Source: Sulfurospirillum cavolei (GTDB lineage: Bacteria > Campylobacterota > Campylobacteria > Campylobacterales > Sulfurospirillaceae). From it: a DNA stretch of 64,000 bases. Shown one piece after another: positions 33,380 to 41,420 of this stretch. The number at the start of each line of letters is the position of its first letter. Position 1 is the stretch's first letter. The stretch spans positions 2,604,001 to 2,668,000 of the forward strand of contig NZ_AP014724.1 of NCBI RefSeq assembly GCF_001548055.1. Direction: 5' to 3'. Under the pieces are notes generated by a model. That model worked only from the letters and a program-made list of their open reading frames with translations, searched no databases and was not told where the DNA came from. A program made the translations under genes and the position numbers.

Positions 33380-35551
33380 TTACGGATATTCGGGCAACGC
33401 TTGTTTGACCTCTTTGCGCTTCACATGTAAGATAAATTCCGTATAGCCGTTCGGCTGGCATCGACCTTTAAAAATAAGTTCGCATGCGGCTTGAAAGGCG
33501 ATGCTCTTGCTAAAATGCGGTGCCATCGGGCGGTATTTTGGATCATACGCATTTTGGGTATCGACGACGCGTGCCATTTTTTCCAAGATTTCTTTGAGCT
33601 CTTTCTCGTCGATGATACCGTGGTGTAACCAATTGGCAAGATGTTGGCTCGAAATACGAAGCGTCGCTCGATCTTCCATCAACTCGATATTATGAATATC
33701 GGGAACTTTGGAACAACCGATACCTTGCTCGACCCAACGCACAACGTAGCCTAAAATACTTTGGACGTTATTTTCGACCTCTTGCGTCACCTCTTCGCGT
33801 GAAAGCGTACGATCTAACAACGGCGGCGTTAAAATGTCTTCGACGCATGCAATTTTGCGCGTTCTAATTTCTTCAAGCTTTTTAAAAACATTCACGTCGT
33901 GATAATGCAATGCGTGTAATGTCGCTGCCGTCGGGGAAGGAACCCACGCCGTCGTAGCACCTGAGCGCAGATGAGCGATTTTTTGCGTTAGCATTTTTTG
34001 CATCGCGTCGGGCATCGTCCACATGCCTTTGCCGATTTGCGCATGCAAAGCAAATCCGGATTCAAGTGCGATATCGACGTTACGGTTTTCATACGCTTTG
34101 AGCCAAATGCTTTGTTTCATCTCCTCTTTGGGTAAAACCGGGCCGTACTCCATACAACTGTGGATTTCATCGCCCGTTCGATCTAAAAAGCCCGTATTGA
34201 CAAAAAAGACACGCTCTTTCGCTCGCCTGATACATTCTAAAAGATTGATGCTCGTGCGTCTTTCTTCGTCCATAATGCCCATCTTAATCGTATACGCAGG
34301 TAGTCCTAATACCTCTTCGACGCGTGCGAAAACTTCATTGACGTAGGAAATTTCTTCAGGTCCGTGACATTTGGGTTTGACGATATAGATATTAGCGGCA
34401 ACGCTATTACGCAATCCGCTCTCTTTTTTAAGGTCGTGAAGCGCGCACAATGCCGTTACAAATGCATCTAATAATCCTTCGGCGATCGGTTTTTCGTTAC
34501 ATGTAACGCAAGAACTCATCATATGAAGCCCGACGTTTCGAATCAATAAAAGAGCGCGTCCTTTGAGAACAAACGGCGTACCGTCTTTGGAAAGAAACGT
34601 TTTGTCGGGGTTGAGTGCACGTACGATCGTTTGAGCTTTATGTTCAAAGCTGACGCTTAAATCACCTTTCATCATTCCGAGCCAATGACGGTAAATGCGA
34701 ATTTTATCTTCCGTATCGACCGCGGCAACGGAATCCTCGCAATCTTGAATTACGCTCAGCGCCGATTCGAGTATTATATCTTGAATACCCGCAAGATTTG
34801 CCTGGCCTATCGTGCCGTTACGATCTAAACGAATTTCGACATGTAAGCCGTTATTTTGCAATAAAAGACTGCTTGGATCACAACGTTCTCCCGTATATCC
34901 AACCCATTGTTCAGGTTCGCGAAGCAAAACGTCGTTTCCGCTTAAACATTGTGCCGTTAGTACATTTCCTTCCAAACGAAAGGCTTCAACGTCGGCATAG
35001 CTACCTGAGCTTAAAGGAAAAGTGCGATCTAAAAAAGCATAAACGAATTCAAAAACTTTTTCGCCGCGCTTGGGATTATAAGAGGATCGTTTTTCGTACG
35101 GTTCGGCATCTTCAATGACATCCGTGCCGTACAGTGCATCGAGCAAACTTCCCCATCGCGCGTTAGCGGCATTGAGCGCATAACGCGCATTGTCTGCCGG
35201 GACGACTAACTGCGGTGCGGCAATCTCGGAAATTTCCGGATCCATCATGCCGACGGTAATTTCAAACGGCTCTTTTTCATCTAAGTAATAGCCGATCTCT
35301 TTTAAAAAAGCGATATGTTCTTCTTGATTGAACGTTTTTTGATGGTTCTTATACCACATGTCAAGTTGGGACTGAAATACGTCTCGTTTTCGTAGTAGTT
35401 GGATATTACGAGGTCCAAAATCCAACACCGCCGTTTCAAAACCGTTCCAAAAAGCTTCAACGCTTATGCCGGTGTCGGGTAAAACTTCATTACCGATAAA
35501 ATCGTACAATGCCGTATCAATCTGCAATGTTCCGTACGCGATGCTTTTCAT
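33380..35551 (-). CDS. glcB: Malate synthase G
   Basis: 723 residues, the full length of malate synthase G, which condenses glyoxylate and acetyl-CoA to malate. Family sequences are clear: GRALLLIRNVGLHMM, FINTGFLDRTGDE (FVNTGFLDRTGDE here), GKGMWTMPDAM and WVPSPTAATLHALHYH. Cytoplasmic. The gene is alone, with its own terminator; no isocitrate lyase or glycolate oxidase gene is in the window, so the source of glyoxylate is not shown. Contains an exact TTACATGTAA (34497) and near copies encoding Leu-His-Val. Confidence 0.95.
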   Translation of the reverse strand: MKSIAYGTLQIDTALYDFIGNEVLPDTGISVEAFWNGFETAVLDFGPRNIQLLRKRDVFQSQLDMWYKNHQKTFNQEEHIAFLKEIGYYLDEKEPFEITVGMMDPEISEIAAPQLVVPADNARYALNAANARWGSLLDALYGTDVIEDAEPYEKRSSYNPKRGEKVFEFVYAFLDRTFPLSSGSYADVEAFRLEGNVLTAQCLSGNDVLLREPEQWVGYTGERCDPSSLLLQNNGLHVEIRLDRNGTIGQANLAGIQDIILESALSVIQDCEDSVAAVDTEDKIRIYRHWLGMMKGDLSVSFEHKAQTIVRALNPDKTFLSKDGTPFVLKGRALLLIRNVGLHMMSSCVTCNEKPIAEGLLDAFVTALCALHDLKKESGLRNSVAANIYIVKPKCHGPEEISYVNEVFARVEEVLGLPAYTIKMGIMDEERRTSINLLECIRRAKERVFFVNTGFLDRTGDEIHSCMEYGPVLPKEEMKQSIWLKAYENRNVDIALESGFALHAQIGKGMWTMPDAMQKMLTQKIAHLRSGATTAWVPSPTAATLHALHYHDVNVFKKLEEIRTRKIACVEDILTPPLLDRTLSREEVTQEVENNVQSILGYVVRWVEQGIGCSKVPDIHNIELMEDRATLRISSQHLANWLHHGIIDEKELKEILEKMARVVDTQNAYDPKYRPMAPHFSKSIAFQAACELIFKGRCQPNGYTEFILHVKRKEVKQALPEYP
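34497..34506. repeat. TTACATGTAA palindrome copy (in glcB)
   Basis: Exact copy, extended to the 14-base palindrome CGTTACATGTAACG. In this frame it encodes Val-Thr-Cys-Asn, so the DNA word is kept although the peptide differs from the usual Leu-His-Val. Confidence 0.85.
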
Positions 35552-35615
35552 TTTTCTTCCTTTTAATCCGTTAAGATTACCACAGCCTTATGATATTAAT
35601 CTGTCAATCCATTGC

Positions 35616-35981
35616 TCAGTGCTGTGCCCATTGCCATAAGCCGAAGCACCAAATCACTAGGCATACGCCGATGCTCAAAAAAACGACGGTACTGCCCATA
35701 TCTTTAGCGCGTCCGGCCATTTCATGATGCTCGAGCGTCACCAGATCGGTTACGCGTTCGATCGCACTGTTAATCGCTTCGGCAATCAATATGCCCGTCA
35801 GTGAAGAAAACATGAGAAGTTTATACCACAACTCTAACGAGAAGAACCATAAAAGAGGAAGCAATACGCACACGGCAACCAATTCGATTCGAAACGAAGT
35901 TTCCGTTAACAAAAGATCTTTAAGCCCTTTAAGCGCATACGAGGTATTTTTAATAAAGTGGTATTTGGGTTGATTTCTCAC
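35616..35981 (-). CDS. dgkA: Diacylglycerol kinase DgkA
   Basis: About 121 residues with three membrane helices. The DgkA signature is present: catalytic ETSFRIEL with the Glu/Arg pair and EAINSAIERVTDLVTLEHHE, the active-site helix. It phosphorylates diacylglycerol released by periplasmic glucan or lipid A modification, recycling it to phosphatidate. GTG at 35981 has a good AAGGAT ribosome-binding site, so it is preferred; two upstream in-frame Met codons give a longer form. The gene is divergent from a DsrE-like gene. Confidence 0.9.
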   Translation of the reverse strand: MRNQPKYHFIKNTSYALKGLKDLLLTETSFRIELVAVCVLLPLLWFFSLELWYKLLMFSSLTGILIAEAINSAIERVTDLVTLEHHEMAGRAKDMGSTVVFLSIGVCLVIWCFGLWQWAQH

Positions 35982-36042
35982 GTGTATCCTTTGCATCGAT
36001 ATCCAAAATAAAAGCAATCATTTCAATTATTTTTTTTAATAT

Positions 36043-36068
36043 TACGGTACGAAAACGTATCGTATAAT
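36043..36068 (+). promoter_or_regulatory. Candidate promoter/operator of the DsrE-like gene
   Basis: TACGGTACG and CGTATCGTA (8 of 9 positions complementary, four-base spacer) form an inverted repeat whose right arm runs into the -10 box TATAAT (36063-36068). A dimeric repressor bound here would block the promoter. The ATG is 31 bases downstream behind AAAGGAG. Confidence 0.45.
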
Positions 36069-36099
36069 AACGCCATCTTCAACCATAAAGGAGCCTTCA

Positions 36100-36537
36100 A
36101 TGAAAGCATCTCGTTTATTTTTAGCCGCGCTGGTCGCCGCGATTCCTTCGTATCTTTTATCCTCGGAGATCAAAGGCTTAAACGTTTTAATGACCTCTGC
36201 CGATGCCCAAACCCAAATGATGGGAATGGTGCTTTCCAACAGCGTCCTTAACGACCAGAAAAAAGCGGTTACGATCACGCTTTGCGGACCTGCCGCCAAC
36301 TTGGCTCTTAAAGAGTTTACCTCGCCGAATGTTAAAAAACCCGACGGAAGCGAAGCCAATCCGAAAACTGCGCTTCAAGGCTTGATGAAAGCCGGTGCTA
36401 GCGTTTCCGTTTGCCCTCTTTTCTTACCGAATGCCGGTAAAGAGGCTTCATCTCTCATCGAAGGCATCAGCGTCGCGAAACCGCCGATGGTAGCGGCCGG
36501 TTTGACAAATCCGGAGTTTCATACCGCCAGTTTCTAA
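36100..36537 (+). CDS. Periplasmic DsrE/YchN-fold protein
   Basis: 145 residues: signal peptide ending LLSSEIKG, then a DsrE-like fold with VLMTSADAQTQMMGMVLSNS, KAVTITLCGPAANLAL (a Cys in the usual place), and MKAGASVSVCPLFLPN with a second Cys. DsrE-family proteins handle persulfide sulfur or act as small-molecule chaperones; secreted versions are common in Campylobacterota and of unknown role. Alone, with its own promoter and a convergent hairpin. Confidence 0.75.
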   Translation: MKASRLFLAALVAAIPSYLLSSEIKGLNVLMTSADAQTQMMGMVLSNSVLNDQKKAVTITLCGPAANLALKEFTSPNVKKPDGSEANPKTALQGLMKAGASVSVCPLFLPNAGKEASSLIEGISVAKPPMVAAGLTNPEFHTASF

Positions 36538-36547
36538 CATCCTACTT

Positions 36548-36577
36548 GGTCGTAACCGCATCAATGCGTTTACGACC
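36548..36577. terminator. Bidirectional hairpin between convergent genes
   Basis: GGTCGTAA, then CGCAT, loop CA, ATGCG, then TTACGACC: a 13-bp stem with one mismatch, between the DsrE-like stop and the convergent membrane-protein stop. No T-run on either side, so termination efficiency is uncertain. Confidence 0.6.
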
Positions 36578-36884
36578 GTTCCTCAAAACAGATATTTTTT
36601 GCCACATACCATTTGACGATAGCCAAAGTCGAATAATTCATCTCCCGCTGCACCAGAGGAATGGAAGCTATACGCATCTTAGAACTCACGATGCCGCTAA
36701 CCAGTGTTAAAAATAGAAAAAAAGCAATGCCGATCCATACGTTGTACGTATATCCCAGCCAACTGCCTAAAAGAAGCGGCGTAAAACTGATTGCCGTATA
36801 CACTACAATCATAATCAAACGACACTTAAAACCTCGAACACGAGGAACCAACTCGATGAGAGGCGGTAAAGAATCGTCGCTCAT
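36570..36884 (-). CDS. Small membrane protein of unknown function
   Basis: 104 residues with two adjacent hydrophobic helices (about 24-44 and 48-68), basic flanks and a C-terminal soluble tail. Its ATG directly follows the yajQ stop, so it is translated from the same transcript. I do not recognise a family. The helical-hairpin layout is common in small inner-membrane proteins. Confidence 0.7.
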   Translation of the reverse strand: MSDDSLPPLIELVPRVRGFKCRLIMIVVYTAISFTPLLLGSWLGYTYNVWIGIAFFLFLTLVSGIVSSKMRIASIPLVQREMNYSTLAIVKWYVAKNICFEERS

Positions 36885-37382
36885 CTATTTTAAATTGGTA
36901 AAATTAACCGGAAAATCAAAATCGCACGCACGAATCGCCTTAATCGCTTCTTGCAAATCATCGATCGATTTACCTTCGACCCTTACGACGTCGCCGCGAA
37001 TCGAAGCTTGAACTTTGACTTTAAGCTCTTTGATCTCTTTAACGATTTTTTTGGCATCGTCGCTTGAAATCGCATCGACAATCGCAACCGTTACTTTCGT
37101 ATTGCCGCCGCTTGAAGGTTCGCGTTTACTCTCTTTTAACGCTTTAGCGGAAATATCGCGTTTGATCGCTTCAGAAATCAAGGCATCGACCATCGCGTCG
37201 GCTTTGTTATCGCTGGTCGTAATCAGCGTAAACGCTTTGTTCTTTTCGTTATAATCAAACTCACATGTAATCCCTTTAAAGTCCCAACGGTTGGTGATCA
37301 CTTTTTTTGCTTGTTCGTAAGCGTCTTTGAGTTTTTGTTTATCGATCTCGGCCGTAATATCAAAACTGTGTTCTTTCGCCAT
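36885..37382 (-). CDS. yajQ: YajQ-family nucleotide-binding protein
   Basis: 165 residues, complete YajQ/DUF520 fold: HSFDITAEIDKQKLKDAYEQ at the N-terminus, WDFKGI, and IKAIRACDFDFPVNFTN at the end. Members bind cyclic di-GMP or other nucleotides and RNA; in some bacteria YajQ is a c-di-GMP effector. Cytoplasmic. In C. jejuni its homologue (Cj0374) lies in the same order with the three genes upstream, so the neighbourhood is conserved. Confidence 0.92.
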   Translation of the reverse strand: MAKEHSFDITAEIDKQKLKDAYEQAKKVITNRWDFKGITCEFDYNEKNKAFTLITTSDNKADAMVDALISEAIKRDISAKALKESKREPSSGGNTKVTVAIVDAISSDDAKKIVKEIKELKVKVQASIRGDVVRVEGKSIDDLQEAIKAIRACDFDFPVNFTNLK

Positions 37383-37391
37383 ACGTTCTCC

Positions 37392-38324
37392 TTATCGGTT
37401 TAAAAATGTTTGAATGTTTTGAACAACCAAGTCCATAAGCTTTTTGCGTGCTTCCATGCTTGCCCACGCAATATGCGGCGTGATGATGAGGCGTTCTTGA
37501 TGTTTAACATGTAAGAGTGGATGATGCGCTTTCATCGGTTCGATTTCTAAGACGTCAAGCCCGACGTACAGCTCTTTTTCATCGATAATTTTTGCTAACG
37601 CCGCTTCATCGACGATACCGCCGCGACCGACGTTCACAAGTACGCTACCCTCTTTGAGTATCGCTAACGCGTGTGCATCGATTATGTTTTTCGTTTGAGG
37701 ATTCAAGGGTGCGTGAATCGTGATAATATCGCACGTTTTAAGCATTGTTTCCAGCGGCAAACGCTCGTACGCGGCATCGTTGTTGGCACCGCTTGTCGAA
37801 TAATACGCCACTTCCGCACCAAACGCCGTCGCAATTTTGGCAACCTCTTTGCCGATAGTTCCAAGACCGATAATGCCCCAACGTTTTCCCTTGATTTCCC
37901 AAAACGGTTTTTCGATATGCGTAAAACTTGCGGCTTTCACCCAACCGCCTTTTTTGACGAAATCGTTATAATATGCACTTTTACCGATGAGATCCAACAC
38001 TAACATAACGGTCGTTTGTGCAACCGAAGCGGTCGAATATCCTGCTACGTTTTTGACCTCAATGCCTTTGACCTTAGCATATTCCAAATCCACGTTGTTC
38101 GTTCCCGTTGCGGTCACGCAAATCAGTTTAATATTGGGACATGCATCCATCACTTCTTGATCAATCACGACTTTATTGCTCAAAACGATCTGCGCATCCG
38201 CAATATGGGCTATTCGCTCGTCCGTACGCGTCGTATCAAATGTTTTGAACTCGCCCAATGCATGAAATGCACTTAAATCGATATCGTTTCCCAATGTTCC
38301 GGCATCTAAAAAAACTATTGTCAT
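37392..38324 (-). CDS. D-2-hydroxyacid dehydrogenase
   Basis: 310 residues, formate/glycerate dehydrogenase family. NAD-binding motif GLGTIGKEVAKIA, catalytic Arg in VNVGRGGIVDE, Glu in LDVLEIEP and His in TPHIAWAS. Reduces or oxidises a 2-hydroxyacid such as hydroxypyruvate/glycerate; the true substrate is not readable. Three bases separate it from the upstream glutathionylspermidine-synthase-like gene and nine from yajQ downstream. A near copy of the palindrome at 37505 encodes Leu-His-Val. Confidence 0.9.
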   Translation of the reverse strand: MTIVFLDAGTLGNDIDLSAFHALGEFKTFDTTRTDERIAHIADAQIVLSNKVVIDQEVMDACPNIKLICVTATGTNNVDLEYAKVKGIEVKNVAGYSTASVAQTTVMLVLDLIGKSAYYNDFVKKGGWVKAASFTHIEKPFWEIKGKRWGIIGLGTIGKEVAKIATAFGAEVAYYSTSGANNDAAYERLPLETMLKTCDIITIHAPLNPQTKNIIDAHALAILKEGSVLVNVGRGGIVDEAALAKIIDEKELYVGLDVLEIEPMKAHHPLLHVKHQERLIITPHIAWASMEARKKLMDLVVQNIQTFLNR

Positions 38325-38327
38325 ACC

Positions 38328-39509
38328 CTAATCCTTAATACGATGTCCTACGAATTTCGAGAAGTTTTCCATAATGAGTCCACCGCGTCTAAAACCAAGA
38401 CCGCATCCCTCATATGCAAAGAAAACACCCGCTTGGTAAGAACGGTTTTCATTGTCTTTGGGGAGTTCAACGTATTCTTGATAAATCGGTTTAAACCCTT
38501 TATAGTCGCCTTCCGTTTTTTCGATGACGTTCATCGCTTCGTCAAAAATAACGGTGTTAGCACCCTCACGTCCGAAAGCACGTTTTTCAACCTGTTTTTT
38601 ACCCTTAAGCGGCTCGAACGACGTTTCTAACAATAAAGGATGGTTCGGGAAAAGATCCCAAAGAATTTTCATAAACGCCTTACTTTGAAACAGAAGGGTA
38701 TAGGCAGGATTGAGAATAATCGCTTGTTGTTCGCGGACGATCTCGTCTAACAACAACGCCAAGTCGCCCTCTTCGATCGCAATATTTTCCCACGGAACGA
38801 GTTTAAACCAATACTCGAAATTTTCGTCGCCTTTAAAAATACCTTCTTTGCCGTTGAAGCCGACCTCATCGACATACGCAAAGTCGGTATGAAATCCTGC
38901 TTCGTTGGCGGCGATTTGTAAAAAACGAACCGTATTTTCATCTTCAATACTTCCGCGAATCGATGAAAAAAGAATTTTCCACCCTTCATAATACTGCGCA
39001 AAATCTTCCGTGTCGCCGCCTAAAACGACCAAGCGTTTAAAATTTTCTTTAAGTGCTTCAAATACGGTGTTGAACTGCTGGGCTTCGTCCATTCCGTTTG
39101 CTTTGAGCATCGCCCACTGAATAATCGCCGTTTCATACAACGAAGTCGGCGTATCGGCGTTAAATTCAAGCAACTTAATCGGTTTCCCGTCCACGCCTCC
39201 TGCGAAATCGAAACGCCCGTAAAGATGCCAATGCACGTCGTTTTCCCACGAATTTTTGATCAGTTCCACCAAATTAAAAGGGATATTGAGTTCATGAAAA
39301 AGATTGTTATCGATAACGTACTGCCCTGCTTCCGCGTACATGTCGTACAATTCGTTCGCTGCTTCGTAGTACGCTTCCGCCTCTTGCGGCGTAATCATGA
39401 CCAACTCGTCCGCAACATACGACGTTTTGTCTTGATCCGTGTGCCAATAAAAACCGATGGATTCTAAAAATTCTTTGCTTAAAGGTTTAATTTTTTCTAC
39501 ATGTAACAT
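38328..39509 (-). CDS. Glutathionylspermidine-synthase-like ATP-grasp protein
   Basis: 393 residues matching the GSP_synth/YgiC-YjfC family: FDFAGGVDGKPIKLLEFNADTPTSL with the grasp-type acidic site, SIRGSIEDENTVRFLQ, and FFAYEGCGLGFRRGG at the end. Family members ligate amines to carboxylates with ATP; the true substrate of the small proteins is not known. The start MLHVEKIKPL itself contains a near copy of TTACATGTAA. It follows the UPF0323 lipoprotein gene by two bases, as in C. jejuni Cj0371-Cj0372. Confidence 0.88.
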   Translation of the reverse strand: MLHVEKIKPLSKEFLESIGFYWHTDQDKTSYVADELVMITPQEAEAYYEAANELYDMYAEAGQYVIDNNLFHELNIPFNLVELIKNSWENDVHWHLYGRFDFAGGVDGKPIKLLEFNADTPTSLYETAIIQWAMLKANGMDEAQQFNTVFEALKENFKRLVVLGGDTEDFAQYYEGWKILFSSIRGSIEDENTVRFLQIAANEAGFHTDFAYVDEVGFNGKEGIFKGDENFEYWFKLVPWENIAIEEGDLALLLDEIVREQQAIILNPAYTLLFQSKAFMKILWDLFPNHPLLLETSFEPLKGKKQVEKRAFGREGANTVIFDEAMNVIEKTEGDYKGFKPIYQEYVELPKDNENRSYQAGVFFAYEGCGLGFRRGGLIMENFSKFVGHRIKD

Positions 39510-39511
39510 GA

Positions 39512-40150
39512 TTAACTTCCATAACTGCTAGGGGTACTTGAACTTGACGATCCGCTAGACGATGAGCCTGACGTTCCGGAGCTTCCGCCGAAAAATCCGC
39601 TGCTTTTCGTCGCACTGCTGCTCGGAGTCGTCGTAGCGGCAGGCTTGTTAAAACTGGTACTGCTTCGCGTATACGCTTGGGGTGTTTTATACGTCGTGGC
39701 ACGCTGGTTTTGATAATTGGCATTACCGAAAAGTTTGTTACCGATCCAACTGCCGATCATCGCTCCGGCGATACTGGAGAGCAATACACCGCCAAGTCCC
39801 ATACCGCCGGAACTCATTTGAGGATTGGTCAATGCCGAAGTGTTGTTGTCGATTTTTTTGGCTTCATCTTGAACTAACGCGTCAATTTCCGATTGAGATA
39901 ACAAACGCTCGGTTCCGTCTAAGCCTCGAACAACGACTCGCGTACCGCCGGAACTCGGGTACTCTTCGGCAATTTTATACACGCCCGGAGCCGTTTCGTC
40001 GACGATCACGGTTGCACCCTGCGTTTTCGCCGCTTCGGCTAACGCGTTTTTATTTTCGTCTTTGCTATCACATCCTTGTAATCCTGCGATAACAAGGACA
40101 CCGAGCCCTCCCGCGATCATATAATCAGATATTTTTCGTACATATTTCAT
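39512..40150 (-). CDS. UPF0323-family lipoprotein
   Basis: 212 residues: lipoprotein signal with IAGLQGCDSK, a small domain (VDETAPGVYKIAEEYPSSG, VVVRGLDGTERLLSQSEID), a glycine-zipper-like segment (GLGGVLLSSIAGAMIGSWIG) and a C-terminal 60-residue low-complexity tail of Ser/Thr/Gly. It matches the UPF0323 family known from Campylobacter (Cj0371). Function unsettled. Outer-membrane or periplasmic lipoprotein. First gene of the conserved four- to five-gene run down to yajQ. Confidence 0.88.
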   Translation of the reverse strand: MKYVRKISDYMIAGGLGVLVIAGLQGCDSKDENKNALAEAAKTQGATVIVDETAPGVYKIAEEYPSSGGTRVVVRGLDGTERLLSQSEIDALVQDEAKKIDNNTSALTNPQMSSGGMGLGGVLLSSIAGAMIGSWIGNKLFGNANYQNQRATTYKTPQAYTRSSTSFNKPAATTTPSSSATKSSGFFGGSSGTSGSSSSGSSSSSTPSSYGS

Positions 40151-40157
40151 TCGCGTT

Positions 40158-40865
40158 TTATTCTCCTAAAATTTCTTTGAGTTTCTTACCTTTTTTAATA
40201 AAGATTTTTCCGTTTTTGTCTAAAACGTCATTGAGCTGACTCGCTTTTTTCGTTAATACGTCGTTGATTTGCTGTTTTTCTTTCTTCGAAAACCCTTTTT
40301 CCTTTAAATAACTTCTCAAATCGCGCCAATCGCTGTACGATTCTAAAAGTTCTTCTTCCTCTTGAACGCTCTCATCCTCTTCTTCGTCCGTTATATCGAC
40401 TTCTTCTACGTATCCGTGTTCCGCCGCTGTGCGTTGAAACGTATTTGACGGGGGAGAAGTCACTTCTGAAGCAACACCGATTTGCCGATTGGCGAGTGCT
40501 AAAATTGCTTTGAGCTGCTCGTCTCTTTCTTTATAAATCATCTCGATTTTTTCTTTCGACTCGATCAACAAACGTTCTTTGTCGGCGACCAAACGCTCTT
40601 TATCGCTTTCTAACTTCTCGTTTTTTTGTTTGAGTTCTTCGACTTGATTTTTGAGCAGTTCAATATAAGCACTCTCCGCCGTATTATTGTCCGTCGCTTT
40701 ACGAGAAGAAAGGCTCTCTTTTGAAGACGTTTTCGTTAGTAAAATATATTTCACACCTTCTTCGACGACACTTTGTAAAGAGCCTCGTCGCAATCGGTTG
40801 TATATCGCCTCTTTACTCACGCCTAAAAGTTTCGCCGCTTCGGTAACGGTTAGTTTTTTTTCCAT
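40158..40865 (-). CDS. HTH and coiled-coil protein
   Basis: 235 residues. An excisionase-like/MerR-like helix-turn-helix (KLTVTEAAKLLGVSKEAIYN, residues 4-23, then RLRRGSLQSVVEEGVKYILL) is followed by a linker, a long coiled coil (about 65-125, Glu/Lys-rich) and an acidic region. It is probably a DNA-binding regulator or chromosome-structure protein that oligomerises through the coiled coil. It lies seven bases before the UPF0323 gene and 134 bases from rpsU, on the same strand. Not matched to a named protein. Confidence 0.72.
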   Translation of the reverse strand: MEKKLTVTEAAKLLGVSKEAIYNRLRRGSLQSVVEEGVKYILLTKTSSKESLSSRKATDNNTAESAYIELLKNQVEELKQKNEKLESDKERLVADKERLLIESKEKIEMIYKERDEQLKAILALANRQIGVASEVTSPPSNTFQRTAAEHGYVEEVDITDEEEDESVQEEEELLESYSDWRDLRSYLKEKGFSKKEKQQINDVLTKKASQLNDVLDKNGKIFIKKGKKLKEILGE

Positions 40866-40950
40866 AAATTACGACCTTTACTAACGAAAAGAAGTTGATT
40901 GGTGCTGTATGGTATCATAGCTTTAATTAGTTTTATTTTAGACAGAAGAT

Positions 40951-40991
40951 TTGAAGCGATAAAGAAGAAGCCAAGAAGCTAACTTCTTGGC
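40951..40991 (-). terminator. Rho-independent terminator of rpsU
   Basis: On the minus strand GCCAAGAAG pairs with CTTCTTGGC around a four-base loop, followed by TTCTTCTTTATC, nine bases after the rpsU stop. Confidence 0.75.
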
Positions 40992-40999
40992 CGTGTGTG

Positions 41000-41212
41000 T
41001 TAGAGTCTTGACTCGTAACGGCGAAGCATATAAAGTCGTTTAAGTTGTTTTTTACGAGCACTGATTTTATCTTTTTTGCGTTTTTCAGTCGCAGTTTCAT
41101 AAAAGCGTCTTGCACGTACTTCCGTAACAACTAAGTTACGATCAACTTGTTTTTTAAACTTACGATACGCCTCGTCAAACGATTCATTAGGATGTACTTT
41201 AATTCCCGGCAT
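41000..41212 (-). CDS. rpsU: 30S ribosomal protein S21
   Basis: 70 residues, the usual S21 length, starting [20 protein letters not shown] and ending in a lysine/arginine-rich helix ([18 protein letters not shown]). A small-subunit protein acting at the mRNA-binding platform during initiation. Strong ribosome-binding site AAAGGTGG. Divergent from the recombinase-like gene, with ccoG beyond, as in the Campylobacter order ccoG-rpsU. Confidence 0.96.
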   Translation of the reverse strand: MPGIKVHPNESFDEAYRKFKKQVDRNLVVTEVRARRFYETATEKRKKDKISARKKQLKRLYMLRRYESRL

Positions 41213-41354
41213 ACTCTATCCACCACCTTTCTGATGAATTTGAGAAGGCATTCTATCTAAATTTATGTACATTTAAGCTTAAAACATCGTGTTACGATTA
41301 ATTGATTTAAAAAAGTAATTTTTTAGAAATTTGACGATAAAAATCGAAAAAGGC

Positions 41355-41384
41355 TTGACTTTCTACGTCAACATTGAGTATACT
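41355..41384 (+). promoter_or_regulatory. Sigma-70-type promoter of the recombinase-like/ccoG operon
   Basis: TTGACT (41355-41360), 18-base spacer, TATACT (41379-41384), followed by an ATG at 41421 with an AAAAGG ribosome-binding site. One of few promoters in the window with a clear -35 element. Confidence 0.7.
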
Positions 41385-41420
41385 GTTGCTATTTTAAAAT
41401 GATAAAAAGGTGACAATTTT

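Noticed and set aside
33248-33430. 60-residue open frame between the CydA-like operon and glcB on the plus strand
   Set aside because: It is lysine-rich, has no ribosome-binding site, and runs through the glcB terminator and the end of glcB in reverse, so it is a shadow.
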